Source of the DNA: JADGQA01 sp964579855
GTDB taxonomy: Bacteria > Bacteroidota > Ignavibacteria > UBA10030
Assembly: GCA_964579855.1 (NCBI GenBank)
Contig: CAZOIM010000002.1
Location: forward strand, 1-59,553
Direction: 5' to 3'
Length of the DNA stretch: 59,553 bases
Below the pieces are notes generated by a model. That model was not told the origin of the DNA, did no database searches, and saw only the letters and a program-made list of their open reading frames with translations. Positions 23,611 to 32,617 of the stretch are shown in pieces; positions within the stretch are counted from its first letter, which is position 1; each line of letters starts with the position of its first letter. A program made the translations under genes and the position numbers.

Positions 23611-25422
23611 ATGGCGGTAAAAAACCCAAATCCGGTTCAGCCGACTCCCGCCTCGAAAGACGCCGCGCGACAATGTCTGTTGCTTGCAGACAAACATCTT
23701 AAAGAATTGAATTTCAAACTCTGCAAGGAGCAATTACTGAAAGCAAAGGAATTAGATCCTACCAATCCGTACATCTATGCGTTTGAGGATCGAATAGTCT
23801 ATTTTGAACAGCAGGAAAAGAAAAAGGTCGAACCAAAGGCGGCCAAGCCTGTGGTTCTCGAGCAAGTTCAGGAGGCTGTAGCCAAAAATCAATCAGGTGC
23901 TGAAGGAGGAAAAGGGGCGTCGGAACAGCTCTCTGATGAAGATCAGCGGAAGAAAGAGGCTGAGACGCGATCTGCTGGTGAAGATCAGCGACGGAGAGAA
24001 CTGGAAGCTCGTGTAGCGGCTGAAGAACGGAAACGAAAGGAATTGGAGGCGAAAATTGCGGCAGAAGAGAGAAAACGTGTTGAGGCGGAAAAACATCACA
24101 AACCTGCACACCACGATTCCTCCGAGGATCAAATTCGAAGAGAAATTGAAATAAGAGTGGCGGAAGAACGAAAGAAACAGGATGCGGATTTGTGGGCTTC
24201 CACTGAAGCCCGCCTTGTGGAAGAACGGAGACGTCAGGAAGACGATCTACGTGCCGCGGTAGAAGCTCGCATAAAAGAGGAGCGTATCAAGAAAGAAATG
24301 GAATCGCGGTTCCTTGATGAGCGGATGAAAAAAGAGGCGGAAATTCGGGCAGCCGTCGAAATCCGCATGTCCGAGGAACGACTGAAAAAGGAAATGGAGG
24401 AACGTATTTTCCACGACCGCCGCAAGCAGGAAATCGAGATGCGTGCGGAAATGGAAATGAAATTCGCAGAGGAGCAGAGGAAGCGGGATTTGGAATCCAA
24501 AGCGACAATGGAAGCCCGGATCGCCGAAGAGAAGTTGAAACAAGAGGTCGAAGCACGTTCCCTGGAGGAGCAGCGACGCAAGGAAGCAGAAACACGTGCC
24601 GCCGAGGAACGCAAGAAGGCAGAGGAAATGCGGCGACAACTGGAGGAATTGACTCAGGCACTCGAACAGGAAAAGAAAGCTCGCGAGGAAATCACCACAA
24701 AAAATCTTCAAAATGCCGTAAAACAGCTTCGTGCTTCGTTGGAGGTTGCATGGGTCAATGGTTCTCCCAAAGAGGAAGTCGGTCATTCCCTGCACGATAT
24801 CGCGGTTTCTCTTTCCATTCCTCCAGAAGTGGAGCAGTCGATTCAACGCGAAGTGAAACTCGAGATGTACAGCCGGGCTGTCAAGGAAGTCATTTCGAAA
24901 CGGAAGCTTCTGAGAAATTCCTCCTCCACCCTGGAATGGATCAGAAAGGTCTACCAGGTGAGTGTTTCGGAGTACTTGGAGAACGAATCAAAATTCCTCC
25001 TGGACCTTGTTGCAGATCAGTACAAAGGGACAGTACTGTTTGTGTCCAAGTCAATTGGGACGAAGGAAGATTTGACGCCGCGTTTGAAATCGTCCGGCTT
25101 TGCAGTTGTCCAATCACAAACACCTGATTCAGCGCTCGAAAAGATCGAGAAGGTCAATCCAAACGTGATTCTTTGCGACTCGGAGTTTCCGGAAGGCGGA
25201 TTGAGCGGAATGAGATTCCTTCACGTCATTCGGGCTAGTTCGAAATTCAATTTTGTCCCCTTCATTTTTCTGGCGGAGCCTGGGGATGTTGGGCAATTGC
25301 AGTCATCAGAACTCAAGCCCAACGAGGGATTCGTGAAAAAGCCGATTGACTGGGAAGAGCTGACAAGTCGTATCAACGAGAAATTACAGCATTTCAGAGA
25401 GTATATTTCATCAATGACGTAA
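23611..25422 (+). CDS. Long coiled-coil protein with TPR-like N-terminus and C-terminal pseudo-receiver
   Basis: A 603-residue protein. Residues 15-70 form helices of a TPR-like unit (LLLADKHLKELNFKLCKEQLLKAKELDP). Residues ~107-370 are an extreme Glu/Arg/Lys coiled coil built on repeats like AEERKRKELEAKIAAEERK. Residues 370-470 are a mixed helical linker. Residues 473-595 have the receiver pattern: NVILCDSEFP with Asp523 at the phospho position and FVKKPIDWEEL with the conserved Lys577, but the acidic pair at the end of strand 1 is missing (TVLFVSKSIG), so phosphorylation is doubtful. The ATG at 23611 is preferred. First gene of a run of six; a scaffold for the phosphorelay encoded downstream is the likeliest role (inference). 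Confidence 0.75.
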   Translation: MAVKNPNPVQPTPASKDAARQCLLLADKHLKELNFKLCKEQLLKAKELDPTNPYIYAFEDRIVYFEQQEKKKVEPKAAKPVVLEQVQEAVAKNQSGAEGGKGASEQLSDEDQRKKEAETRSAGEDQRRRELEARVAAEERKRKELEAKIAAEERKRVEAEKHHKPAHHDSSEDQIRREIEIRVAEERKKQDADLWASTEARLVEERRRQEDDLRAAVEARIKEERIKKEMESRFLDERMKKEAEIRAAVEIRMSEERLKKEMEERIFHDRRKQEIEMRAEMEMKFAEEQRKRDLESKATMEARIAEEKLKQEVEARSLEEQRRKEAETRAAEERKKAEEMRRQLEELTQALEQEKKAREEITTKNLQNAVKQLRASLEVAWVNGSPKEEVGHSLHDIAVSLSIPPEVEQSIQREVKLEMYSRAVKEVISKRKLLRNSSSTLEWIRKVYQVSVSEYLENESKFLLDLVADQYKGTVLFVSKSIGTKEDLTPRLKSSGFAVVQSQTPDSALEKIEKVNPNVILCDSEFPEGGLSGMRFLHVIRASSKFNFVPFIFLAEPGDVGQLQSSELKPNEGFVKKPIDWEELTSRINEKLQHFREYISSMT

Positions 25423-25489
25423 CAGCCGACGGAGTCCGCGGCATCAGCCGTTCTCCTGTATTAAGGCTGCAATTAAAAGGACGAGACGT

Positions 25490-25864
25490 ATGAGCAAAAC
25501 AGTTCTGCTGGTCGAAGATGACGAAGACAATCGTGATCTTGTGGTATTTGTTGTTGCGCGCAGTCGACTCGACATAGAGCTCGAAATTGCAGAAAACGGC
25601 CAGGAGGCTTTGGATAAAGCGTTTGCAAAACCTCCGCATTTGATCCTTATGGATATGCAAATGCCTGTTATGGACGGTTGGCATGCCGTCCCAATTCTAA
25701 AAGCGGACGACAGAACCAAAGAGATACCTATCATCGCATTTACGGCACAGGCCAAAAGCGAAGACAAGGCGCGAACAAAGGAAATCGGGTGTGTTGAACA
25801 CTACTCGAAGCCGATGGATCCCGAAGAATTGCTCGGGCTGATACAGCGGTATCTTAAATTGTGA
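25490..25864 (+). CDS. Single-domain (CheY-like) response regulator
   Basis: A 124-residue receiver and nothing more. The acidic triad (VEDDED), phospho-acceptor Asp55 (ILMDMQMPVMDGW), Thr in IAFTAQA and Lys in HYSKPMDP are all present, so it should be phosphorylated. It resembles DivK/CheY-type shuttle proteins that pass phosphate between kinases or bind a target. It lies 67 bases after the coiled-coil gene and 73 before a hybrid kinase, which is its probable partner. Confidence 0.92.
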   Translation: MSKTVLLVEDDEDNRDLVVFVVARSRLDIELEIAENGQEALDKAFAKPPHLILMDMQMPVMDGWHAVPILKADDRTKEIPIIAFTAQAKSEDKARTKEIGCVEHYSKPMDPEELLGLIQRYLKL

Positions 25865-25937
25865 CGATGTCTTGGTTCTGGGCCAAGAGTGTCGATGAGA
25901 ACTCCACGATTACACTGAGAGAGTCTATGAGGATGTT

Positions 25938-28814
25938 ATGATCAAGTCAAGGCTATATTGGAGAGTGCTAGCGAATTTTGCGCTGCTGCTGGTCATACTG
26001 ACTGCGATGACTGTCCTGACGTTGAATATTCTTTCGCAAATTGAGAAGAACTTCATACTTGCCAGGGCGGATAGCAAGTCGCTGAATGACATCGAAGATG
26101 CAAGGCAATACTTTAACGAAGTTACTTCTGCCGCAAGTGATTACGCGTTGACGTCATCACCGAAATCAAAGGCGATGTACATTACAGGATGGAAGGAACT
26201 CGAATTTGCGCTCGGTCCGTTATCGGAAGATTTCAACGATAGTTCTGCAGTTCGGGACGTCCGGCAATTCCGGTCTCTGTTCGAAAGTTGGATGCAATTT
26301 GTGGGGGACCGATTGATTGCGATCGGCGATATTCCACGCACACCCGAAAATGCAAAAATCATTCAGGATTCAGCCAAAGTTGCCATCCAAACGGAACTGC
26401 AGATAGGATACCTGACCACGGCCCGGAGATTGATGCATGATCTTTACGCTCAAAAGATCTCGTCGTTGCCTCAAAATATCTCAACGGCAACGATCCAAAG
26501 CAGTGACCTGAGAAAGTTCATCACACTCGTCAATGTATTACTTGCCGTGTTTGCCCTCGCCCTTGGCTTCGTCTTGACGCGTTCGATTACGATTCCCGTT
26601 CGTCTGCTCAAACAGGGGACACAGAACATTATGGCGGGCGTCTTTGAACCCATCGTTTTAAGGAGGACGGATGAATTAGGCGAGCTCGCAGCAAACTTTA
26701 ATGCGATGTCCAAAGAACTCGGAAACAATTACAATCGACTCAAAGCGTATTCCGAGCTTGTTACCACACTCAATTCGTTGAAGTCACTCGAAGACATAAA
26801 GAGACAAAGTCTACAGATTCTCTGCGAAAACACTCACGCTTCGGTCGGTGCCCTCTACCTGGTGAGCAAAGAGAATAATGCGCTGGAATTGGTTGAAGGA
26901 TACGCGTTGAAACAAGGCGGGGACAGGCAAAAATCCTATTCGATGGGCGAAGGAATTCCAGGTCAATGCGCCGCCGAGGAAAAAGTTCTCGAATTAGAAT
27001 CGATTCCTTCCAATTCCGGGTTCTCCATTGACACCGGGCTCGTAGACCTGATTCCAGCGTATGTCATGGCGGTTCCGATTCTCTTCCAGGAACGGATTTT
27101 GGGAGTACTGGTTCTCGGGTCCATGCAGAAATTTGGAGCGCTGGAAAAGGAAATTATCAACAATTCGGTACCACAGCTGAGCGTCGGTATCACCAACGCC
27201 ATCAACGACGATGCGACTAGGAAGCTCTCTCTTGAGATCGCCCGACGCAATGAGGAACTGAATTCGAAAAATGAAGAACTTGAAAAAGCATATCGCGTAA
27301 AATCCGATTTCCTTTCGAGCATGTCCCATGAACTGCGCACGCCGTTGAATTCCATCATTGGTTTCAGTTCAGTCCTCCTTGGTCCGACCGGAGATCCCCT
27401 GACTCCTGATCAACGCATGGCGCTTGGGAAGGTTCTCAAGAATGGTCAACACCTTCTTCAACTCATCAATGACATCCTTGATCTCTCCAAGATTGAATCC
27501 GGGCGAATGACACTGAACGTGGAAAGCGACGATGCTATTTCTGTTGTCTCAAGCTGCACCATGATCGTTGAGCCGCTCATCAAACAAAAGGGCCTGCAGC
27601 TCACTCAGGATATTCAGCCCAATCTCCCCACGTTGGTCACGGATATTGTCAAGATTCGTCAGATCATCGTGAATCTGTTGAGCAACGCGACGAAATTCAC
27701 TGAAAAAGGAGAAATCAACGTTCGAGTGCGGGAAAACAATGGTCTGATTTCCTTTTCTGTCAAAGATTCCGGCATTGGAATTGAAAAAAAGAACTTCAAT
27801 CTTGTCTTCGAGGAATTTCAACAGGTTGACAATAGCAGCACCCGCAAATATAAAGGGACAGGGTTAGGTTTGCCGATAGCACGAAAGTTGGCGCGTTTGC
27901 TTGGTGGCGACTTAACGGTTGATAGCGAATATGGTAAAGGTTCCACTTTCACACTGACGATACCTCCTTCGCAGCCACAGCAATCGCAAGTCACTCCTCC
28001 AAAGGTTGTACCTAGAAAACCCGAAGTGGTACTCCAACCAGTCATCGAACGTTCGATCCAAAAAGGATCAACAGCACCATCAAAAGGAATTCAGATCTTA
28101 AGCATCGATGATGATCCGGATGTCATTGAGATCTTGCGCAAATATCTTGTTCCGGAAGGTTATACCGTTGTTGGTGCACTTTCCGGCGATGAGGGAATCG
28201 AAATTGCCGCCAAAATAAAACCTGCATTGATTACCCTCGATATTATGATGCCGAAGAAAGACGGATGGCAAGTGCTGCGAGAGTTGAAGAACAACAATGC
28301 CACCAAGGATATCCCGGTCGTTATTCACTCCGTTGTGGATAACAAGCCGCTGGCTCTTTCACTGGGCGCAACGGATGTCATTACGAAGCCGACGGAACCC
28401 AAACGACTCTTGACGCTCGTGAAGCAGTATTGCCGAACAGCCGACCAATTTATCCTGATTGTTGACGACCATGAGGACTTTGCCCTGGCATTCCAGGCAT
28501 TACTCAGCCAGGATGGTTTCAATGTGAAAGTCGCAACCGGTGGAAGAGAAGCCCTCGAAGTTTTGAAGTCATCCACGCCTGCACTCATTCTGCTCGACCT
28601 TGTTATGCCGGGCATGGATGGATTTGAAGTTGTTCAGCAATTGCAGGAAAACGAACAGTGGAAGAAGATTCCGGTGGTTATTCTTTCCGGAAAAGAACTG
28701 ACAGAAGACGATCAACGAAGACTGGACACGCATATTGCTCAGTTTCTCAAGAAAGACGCGTTCTCGACAACTGAGATTTCAAAGACTATCAAAAAAATTC
28801 TTCATTCAGTTTAA
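25938..28814 (+). CDS. Membrane hybrid histidine kinase (sensor-HAMP-GAF-HK-REC-REC)
   Basis: A 958-residue kinase. A transmembrane helix (~10-32), a periplasmic helical sensor (~33-190), a second helix (~194-214), HAMP (~214-268), GAF (~285-425), DHp with H-box His464 (SMSHELRTPLN), and a complete ATPase domain (N box NLLSNATKF, G1 DSGIGIE, G2 GTGLGLPIA). A Pro/Gln-rich linker leads to two receivers with Asp769 (LITLDIMMP) and Asp888 (LILLDLVMP). The architecture implies internal phosphotransfer, but no HPt domain is visible here or nearby, so the next phosphate carrier is unknown; the free receiver just upstream is a candidate. The periplasmic sensor is of CHASE3-like helical character. Confidence 0.93.
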   Translation: MIKSRLYWRVLANFALLLVILTAMTVLTLNILSQIEKNFILARADSKSLNDIEDARQYFNEVTSAASDYALTSSPKSKAMYITGWKELEFALGPLSEDFNDSSAVRDVRQFRSLFESWMQFVGDRLIAIGDIPRTPENAKIIQDSAKVAIQTELQIGYLTTARRLMHDLYAQKISSLPQNISTATIQSSDLRKFITLVNVLLAVFALALGFVLTRSITIPVRLLKQGTQNIMAGVFEPIVLRRTDELGELAANFNAMSKELGNNYNRLKAYSELVTTLNSLKSLEDIKRQSLQILCENTHASVGALYLVSKENNALELVEGYALKQGGDRQKSYSMGEGIPGQCAAEEKVLELESIPSNSGFSIDTGLVDLIPAYVMAVPILFQERILGVLVLGSMQKFGALEKEIINNSVPQLSVGITNAINDDATRKLSLEIARRNEELNSKNEELEKAYRVKSDFLSSMSHELRTPLNSIIGFSSVLLGPTGDPLTPDQRMALGKVLKNGQHLLQLINDILDLSKIESGRMTLNVESDDAISVVSSCTMIVEPLIKQKGLQLTQDIQPNLPTLVTDIVKIRQIIVNLLSNATKFTEKGEINVRVRENNGLISFSVKDSGIGIEKKNFNLVFEEFQQVDNSSTRKYKGTGLGLPIARKLARLLGGDLTVDSEYGKGSTFTLTIPPSQPQQSQVTPPKVVPRKPEVVLQPVIERSIQKGSTAPSKGIQILSIDDDPDVIEILRKYLVPEGYTVVGALSGDEGIEIAAKIKPALITLDIMMPKKDGWQVLRELKNNNATKDIPVVIHSVVDNKPLALSLGATDVITKPTEPKRLLTLVKQYCRTADQFILIVDDHEDFALAFQALLSQDGFNVKVATGGREALEVLKSSTPALILLDLVMPGMDGFEVVQQLQENEQWKKIPVVILSGKELTEDDQRRLDTHIAQFLKKDAFSTTEISKTIKKILHSV

Positions 28815-28830
28815 CAAACCCTGAAAAACG

Positions 28831-29961
28831 ATGAATGACGCAGAGCCAACAATCCTTGTAGTCGATGATACGGAGGATAATCTTGATCTTCTGGAATTCG
28901 CGTTGAAAAGGAAACCCATAAAGATGTTAAGGGCGTCCAGCGGCATGGCGTGTTTGGTTCTGGCAAAAGAACACAAGCCGGACCTTATTTTGCTTGATAT
29001 CCAGATGCCTGAAATGGACGGATTTGAGACTCTCAAACGATTGCGGGCGAATCCGGAGACCGGAAAAATTCCAGTAATCTTCCTTACCGCACAGAAAAAA
29101 GACCCGGAAAGCATTGCCAAAGGCCTCGCCCTTGGAGCAGACCAGTATTTGACGAAACCGATCGATACGGAAGAGCTTCTTGTAAGAACCAAGATGCTTA
29201 TCTCGTTGAAGAAGGCGGAAGCAGAACTTGAGCGGATGCGGGCCGATTTCATGGCAATGCTTGTCCACGACTTGAGAAGTCCAATGATAGGAATAAAAAA
29301 TGTCCTCGAGTTGCTCCAGGAATCGGACAAATCCGCCCCCTTGAGTCAGGATTATTTTGAGTTGATCAATTCTGCGCAAATGTCAGCCAACAGGTTGCTG
29401 GAACTCGTAAGCGATCTACTCGACGTCTCAAAATATGAAGCCGGAAACATAGCATTTGACAAGGCTTCTGTTCCCGTGTCGCGATTCATCGACCCCATTA
29501 TAAGACAAATGGATGTGCAGTTTCGACAGAGAAATGTGACCCTGGCGAAGTCCTACTCGGACGACCTGCCCAACGTGTTCGTCGACGCACAGAAAACCGA
29601 GCAAGTTATGATGAATTTTCTGAGTAACGCTCTGAAATTTACGAAGAACGGCGGCACGATTGGAATAGAAGCGGAGCCGACAACTGAAAAGATACACACC
29701 GAGCACGAGGATTTGAATCGACGATTTGTTCGAATTGAAATATCCGACAACGGCGTCGGGATATCCCAGGAAGAAATTTCCATGCTCTTCAAACGATACA
29801 AACAGGTTTCGTCAGCGCGCACGACGAAGCAAAAAGGAACGGGGCTTGGACTAGTCATCTGCAAACTCATCGTCGAAGCACAGGGTGGAACGGTCGCCGT
29901 CCAAAGCGAAATCGGCAAAGGATCAACGTTCAGTTTCACTCTCCCGGTGGCCGAGGAATAA
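28831..29961 (+). CDS. Receiver-histidine kinase protein (REC-HisKA-HATPase)
   Basis: A 376-residue soluble protein: N-terminal receiver (residues 7-125, Asp56 in LILLDIQMPEMDG), a short coiled coil, a DHp domain with phospho-acceptor His146 (MLVHDLRSPM), and an ATPase domain with FLSNALKF, SDNGVGIS and GTGLGLVICK. The receiver in front suggests that phosphorylation by another kinase, such as the hybrid kinase 17 bases upstream, controls its own activity. No membrane segment. Its DHp region aligns by eye with the tail of the next gene product, in which the histidine is lost. Confidence 0.93.
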   Translation: MNDAEPTILVVDDTEDNLDLLEFALKRKPIKMLRASSGMACLVLAKEHKPDLILLDIQMPEMDGFETLKRLRANPETGKIPVIFLTAQKKDPESIAKGLALGADQYLTKPIDTEELLVRTKMLISLKKAEAELERMRADFMAMLVHDLRSPMIGIKNVLELLQESDKSAPLSQDYFELINSAQMSANRLLELVSDLLDVSKYEAGNIAFDKASVPVSRFIDPIIRQMDVQFRQRNVTLAKSYSDDLPNVFVDAQKTEQVMMNFLSNALKFTKNGGTIGIEAEPTTEKIHTEHEDLNRRFVRIEISDNGVGISQEEISMLFKRYKQVSSARTTKQKGTGLGLVICKLIVEAQGGTVAVQSEIGKGSTFSFTLPVAEE

Positions 29962-29989
29962 CAACACATAACATCTAAACGAGGATCTC

Positions 29990-30664
29990 ATGAATGACAA
30001 AATCCTAGTGGTCGATGACGAAGAAAGTCTTCGTCTCACCATGAAGCTTAAACTAAAAGCTGCCGGCTTCGAAGTCGAAGTTGCAGAGGATGGTGAAGCC
30101 GCCATTGAAAAATTAAGGGGCCAGAAATTTGATGCCGTGCTTCTGGACATCAACATGCCACGCATGAGCGGCATCGAAGCCTTGGGGATTATCCGCCAGC
30201 AATTTCCTCAGACTGAAGCGATCATGCTTACCGGATTTGCGGATTTTTCGACGGCTATTGAATGCCTGAAGAATGGCGCCCGGGACTACCTTGTGAAGCC
30301 AATCGATACAACGGAACTGATCACGAGGTTGAAATCTTTGCTCAGGTCGAAGTCCTCTGAGCAGGCTCTCTTCGAAGTGCAGCGACAGTACTCATCGATC
30401 TTTCTTAACGATATGTTGGGACCATTGAAGGAAATGCGGAGCTCACTTGAGAAGGTTCTCAAGCTCAAAGGAAAATCAGAGACCGCGCAACGGGAAAAAC
30501 TCATCGAGGACGTTCACGATCGGTGCGACAAAATGGCGAAGGAAATCCAATTGTTGCTGGATTTCTCGCATACGGAAATCGAAAAGAAGACGTCTGAGGG
30601 CGTATCAATCAATACGACGGAGCTGGCAGAGCGGTTGAAACAACTGAGAGAGAAAATTAAGTAG
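29990..30664 (+). CDS. Response regulator fused to a histidine-less DHp-like domain
   Basis: A 224-residue protein. Residues 3-120 are a complete receiver (VVDDEE, Asp53 in VLLDINMP, Thr81, Lys103). The rest (about 125-205) aligns with the DHp helices of the kinase encoded just upstream: FLNDMLGPLKEM here against LVHDLRSPMIGI there, with the phospho-acceptor His replaced by Asn140 while the following Asp141 and Pro145 are kept, and IQLLLDFSHTEIEK matching the second helix VSDLLDVSKYEAG. There is no ATPase domain. It could dimerise with or mimic the neighbour kinase and control it. No DNA-binding domain. ATG at 29990, 28 bases after the kinase stop. Confidence 0.82.
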   Translation: MNDKILVVDDEESLRLTMKLKLKAAGFEVEVAEDGEAAIEKLRGQKFDAVLLDINMPRMSGIEALGIIRQQFPQTEAIMLTGFADFSTAIECLKNGARDYLVKPIDTTELITRLKSLLRSKSSEQALFEVQRQYSSIFLNDMLGPLKEMRSSLEKVLKLKGKSETAQREKLIEDVHDRCDKMAKEIQLLLDFSHTEIEKKTSEGVSINTTELAERLKQLREKIK

Positions 30665-30749
30665 GAGGAGTTTCGATGGGGTGTGCAATGATTGTCCGGG
30701 AAAGTTCGGTGCTCGAAAATGAGAGACCGATACAGCAAAGTCAGGCGGG

Positions 30750-31499
30750 ATGAACGTGAACCAAAAAGATATTATCCGGTATCAATATAAGTTCGAGTTT
30801 GAACGCTCTCCGGAAATCAATTTCGATGTGGATCTTGATGCCAATTCGCTTGTCCTCGTGGGCGAAGACAATGCTCCAAGGCCGGATTGGACCAAACTTA
30901 AGTTCAACCAATGCGAAAATTGTCCGCTGTCCAGCGACGTCGAGTATTGTCCTGTGGCAGTGAATCTTGCAAGGATTGTGGAAAAATTTAGGGACGACGT
31001 CTCATTTGAATCAACAGTTGTTACGGTGAAGACGAAAGAGCGCACGTTTGTCAAGAAAACGACCCTGCAAAAGGGGATCGCATCCATCATCGGATTGTTC
31101 ATGACGACAAGTAACTGCCCGATCATGGACAAGCTACGCCCCATGGCTCGTTTTCACCTTCCTTTTGCCACATCCGTTGAGACATTTTTCCGCTCAATAT
31201 CGACGTACTTGACGGCACAGTTCCTCCTCTCCCGCAAAGGCAAAGAACCGGATTGGACGCTGGCCAAACTTCTTGACTATTACAAAGCCATCAACACAGT
31301 CAACAAAGGAATGTCCAACCGCCTTGCCAAGGCATCCGAACGGGATGCGAATGTCAATGCAGTCGTCATTCTCCATTCCTTTGGTGATGGTATTTCGTAT
31401 TTCATCCAGGATGGACTCGAAGAAATTGAGCCGATGTTTTCAGTCTTCTTTGAGAACGAAGAAAATCCCATCCAAGGAACGGCAAACCCTCCTCATTGA
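30750..31499 (+). CDS. Unrecognised protein with N-terminal Cys motif, end of the signalling operon
   Basis: A 249-residue soluble protein that I do not recognise. The first half has beta-like segments (YKFEFERSPEINFDVDLD) and a cysteine cluster C55-x2-C58-x8-C67 (QCENCPLSSDVEYCPVAVNL), followed by TTSNCPIMDKLRPMARFHLPFA with a fourth Cys, enough for a possible metal or redox site. The second half is helical (VETFFRSISTYLTAQFLLSRKGK, LDYYKAINTVNKGMSNRLAKASE) and ends in an acidic tail. The ATG at 30750 follows GGCGGG. It is last in the signalling run, 85 bases after the receiver/DHp gene, and is a candidate output or effector. Confidence 0.75.
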   Translation: MNVNQKDIIRYQYKFEFERSPEINFDVDLDANSLVLVGEDNAPRPDWTKLKFNQCENCPLSSDVEYCPVAVNLARIVEKFRDDVSFESTVVTVKTKERTFVKKTTLQKGIASIIGLFMTTSNCPIMDKLRPMARFHLPFATSVETFFRSISTYLTAQFLLSRKGKEPDWTLAKLLDYYKAINTVNKGMSNRLAKASERDANVNAVVILHSFGDGISYFIQDGLEEIEPMFSVFFENEENPIQGTANPPH

Positions 31500-31652
31500 C
31501 GCATCCTCCCTTTCCCTGAAATACTCTATCTGTTATGTATCCAGGATAGGCGGCAATTCATCGGCCATCACAATTACTTTTGCATTTGTTGAACCATCGG
31601 GCTTCTTGGTTGCTTCAATACCCTTCGAACGTGGCAACTGTCAAGAATTTTG

Positions 31653-31669
31653 ATCGAAACGTTTTCGAT
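31653..31669. promoter_or_regulatory. Short perfect palindrome upstream of suhB
   Basis: ATCGAAA and TTTCGAT around a three-base centre, 72 bases before the suhB start; a second half-site TGATCGAAA lies nearer the gene. Possibly an operator, but only one example is visible. Confidence 0.25.
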
Positions 31670-31740
31670 GGGCTACCATGGCGCTGAACGTGGATCGGTG
31701 CACCGAATTTTATTATCTTGATCGAAAGAAAGGGAAGGTT

Positions 31741-32520
31741 ATGCTACAACTTGCGATTGATGCTGCACTCGAGGCAGGCAGATTTCTATCAATGAATATC
31801 GGAAAAATCAAACACATTGAGCACAAGCAGGGAGAAGAACGGAACCTCGTTACGGAAATCGACAAGAAGTCTGAACAACTTATTATCGAAAAAATCAAGA
31901 AGCGTTTTCCTCAACACGATTTCCTCGGTGAAGAGTCGGGGGGTCACAAGGCCGTCTCAGATTACAAATGGATTATCGACCCTCTTGACGGTACGACAAA
32001 CTACACGCACGGACTTCGTATTTTCTGTACGTCGATAGGACTCGAATTCAAAGGCGAAATGATTCTCGGCGTGATTTACGATCCGAGCTCGGATGAGCTC
32101 TTCACTGCCGAGAAGAACAAAGGGGCGTACCTCAACAATCGCAAGATCCAGGTCTCTCGTACTGAAAGACTCATGGAGAGTCTCATTGTTACAGGATTCC
32201 CGTACGACATCAAGGTGAATCCACACAATGCAGTACAACATTTCTCGAACGTCCTCATGGAAACTCAGGCGGTCCGACGACTCGGATCGGCGGCACTCGA
32301 TCTCTCCTATGTTGCGTGCGGCAGATTCGATGGATTCTGGGAAGTCACTCTCAATCCGTGGGATATGGCTGCGGGAGTACTGATTCTTCAGGAGGCAGGA
32401 GGTAAGTTCACAAATTTCAAAGGGTTCCCCTCCGACATTTACACACCGAACGTGTTGGCCACAAATGGAATCATACACAATCAGCTCGTAGAAGTTCTCA
32501 GGAAAGGAATGGCGGGGTAA
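31741..32520 (+). CDS. suhB: Inositol monophosphatase-family protein
   Basis: A 259-residue Mg2+-dependent phosphatase of the IMPase/SuhB family, which removes phosphate from inositol-1-phosphate and related polyol phosphates; E. coli SuhB also acts in rRNA transcription antitermination. Metal-site motifs are present: LVTEIDKKSE, FLGEESGG, WIIDPLDGTTNYTHG and LNPWDMAAGVLILQEAGG. The ATG at 31741 has AGGGA a short distance upstream and gives the normal family start; a frame back to 31678 adds 21 unconserved residues. It is separated by 241 bases from the signalling operon and convergent with the next minus-strand gene. Confidence 0.9.
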   Translation: MLQLAIDAALEAGRFLSMNIGKIKHIEHKQGEERNLVTEIDKKSEQLIIEKIKKRFPQHDFLGEESGGHKAVSDYKWIIDPLDGTTNYTHGLRIFCTSIGLEFKGEMILGVIYDPSSDELFTAEKNKGAYLNNRKIQVSRTERLMESLIVTGFPYDIKVNPHNAVQHFSNVLMETQAVRRLGSAALDLSYVACGRFDGFWEVTLNPWDMAAGVLILQEAGGKFTNFKGFPSDIYTPNVLATNGIIHNQLVEVLRKGMAG

Positions 32521-32538
32521 GAATTACAGTAAACCCCA

Positions 32539-32561
32539 GTTGCCTCTTTACGGGAGGCAAC
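32539..32561. terminator. Hairpin between convergent genes
   Basis: GTTGCCTC/GAGGCAAC stem with a seven-base loop, 18 bases after the suhB stop. There is no T run on the plus strand, so it may act as an RNA-stabilising hairpin or a weak terminator. A smaller palindrome CGAGC-TTCAA-GCTCG follows about 30 bases later. Confidence 0.45.
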
Positions 32562-32617
32562 AACATCCAAACGTCCAGTTGTAGATTCGAACCGAGCTTC
32601 AAGCTCGTGCAGCACCT

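Noticed and set aside
24200..24846. Several long minus-strand frames opposite the coiled-coil gene
   Set aside because: They mirror the repetitive GA-rich coding strand and show no protein-family features.
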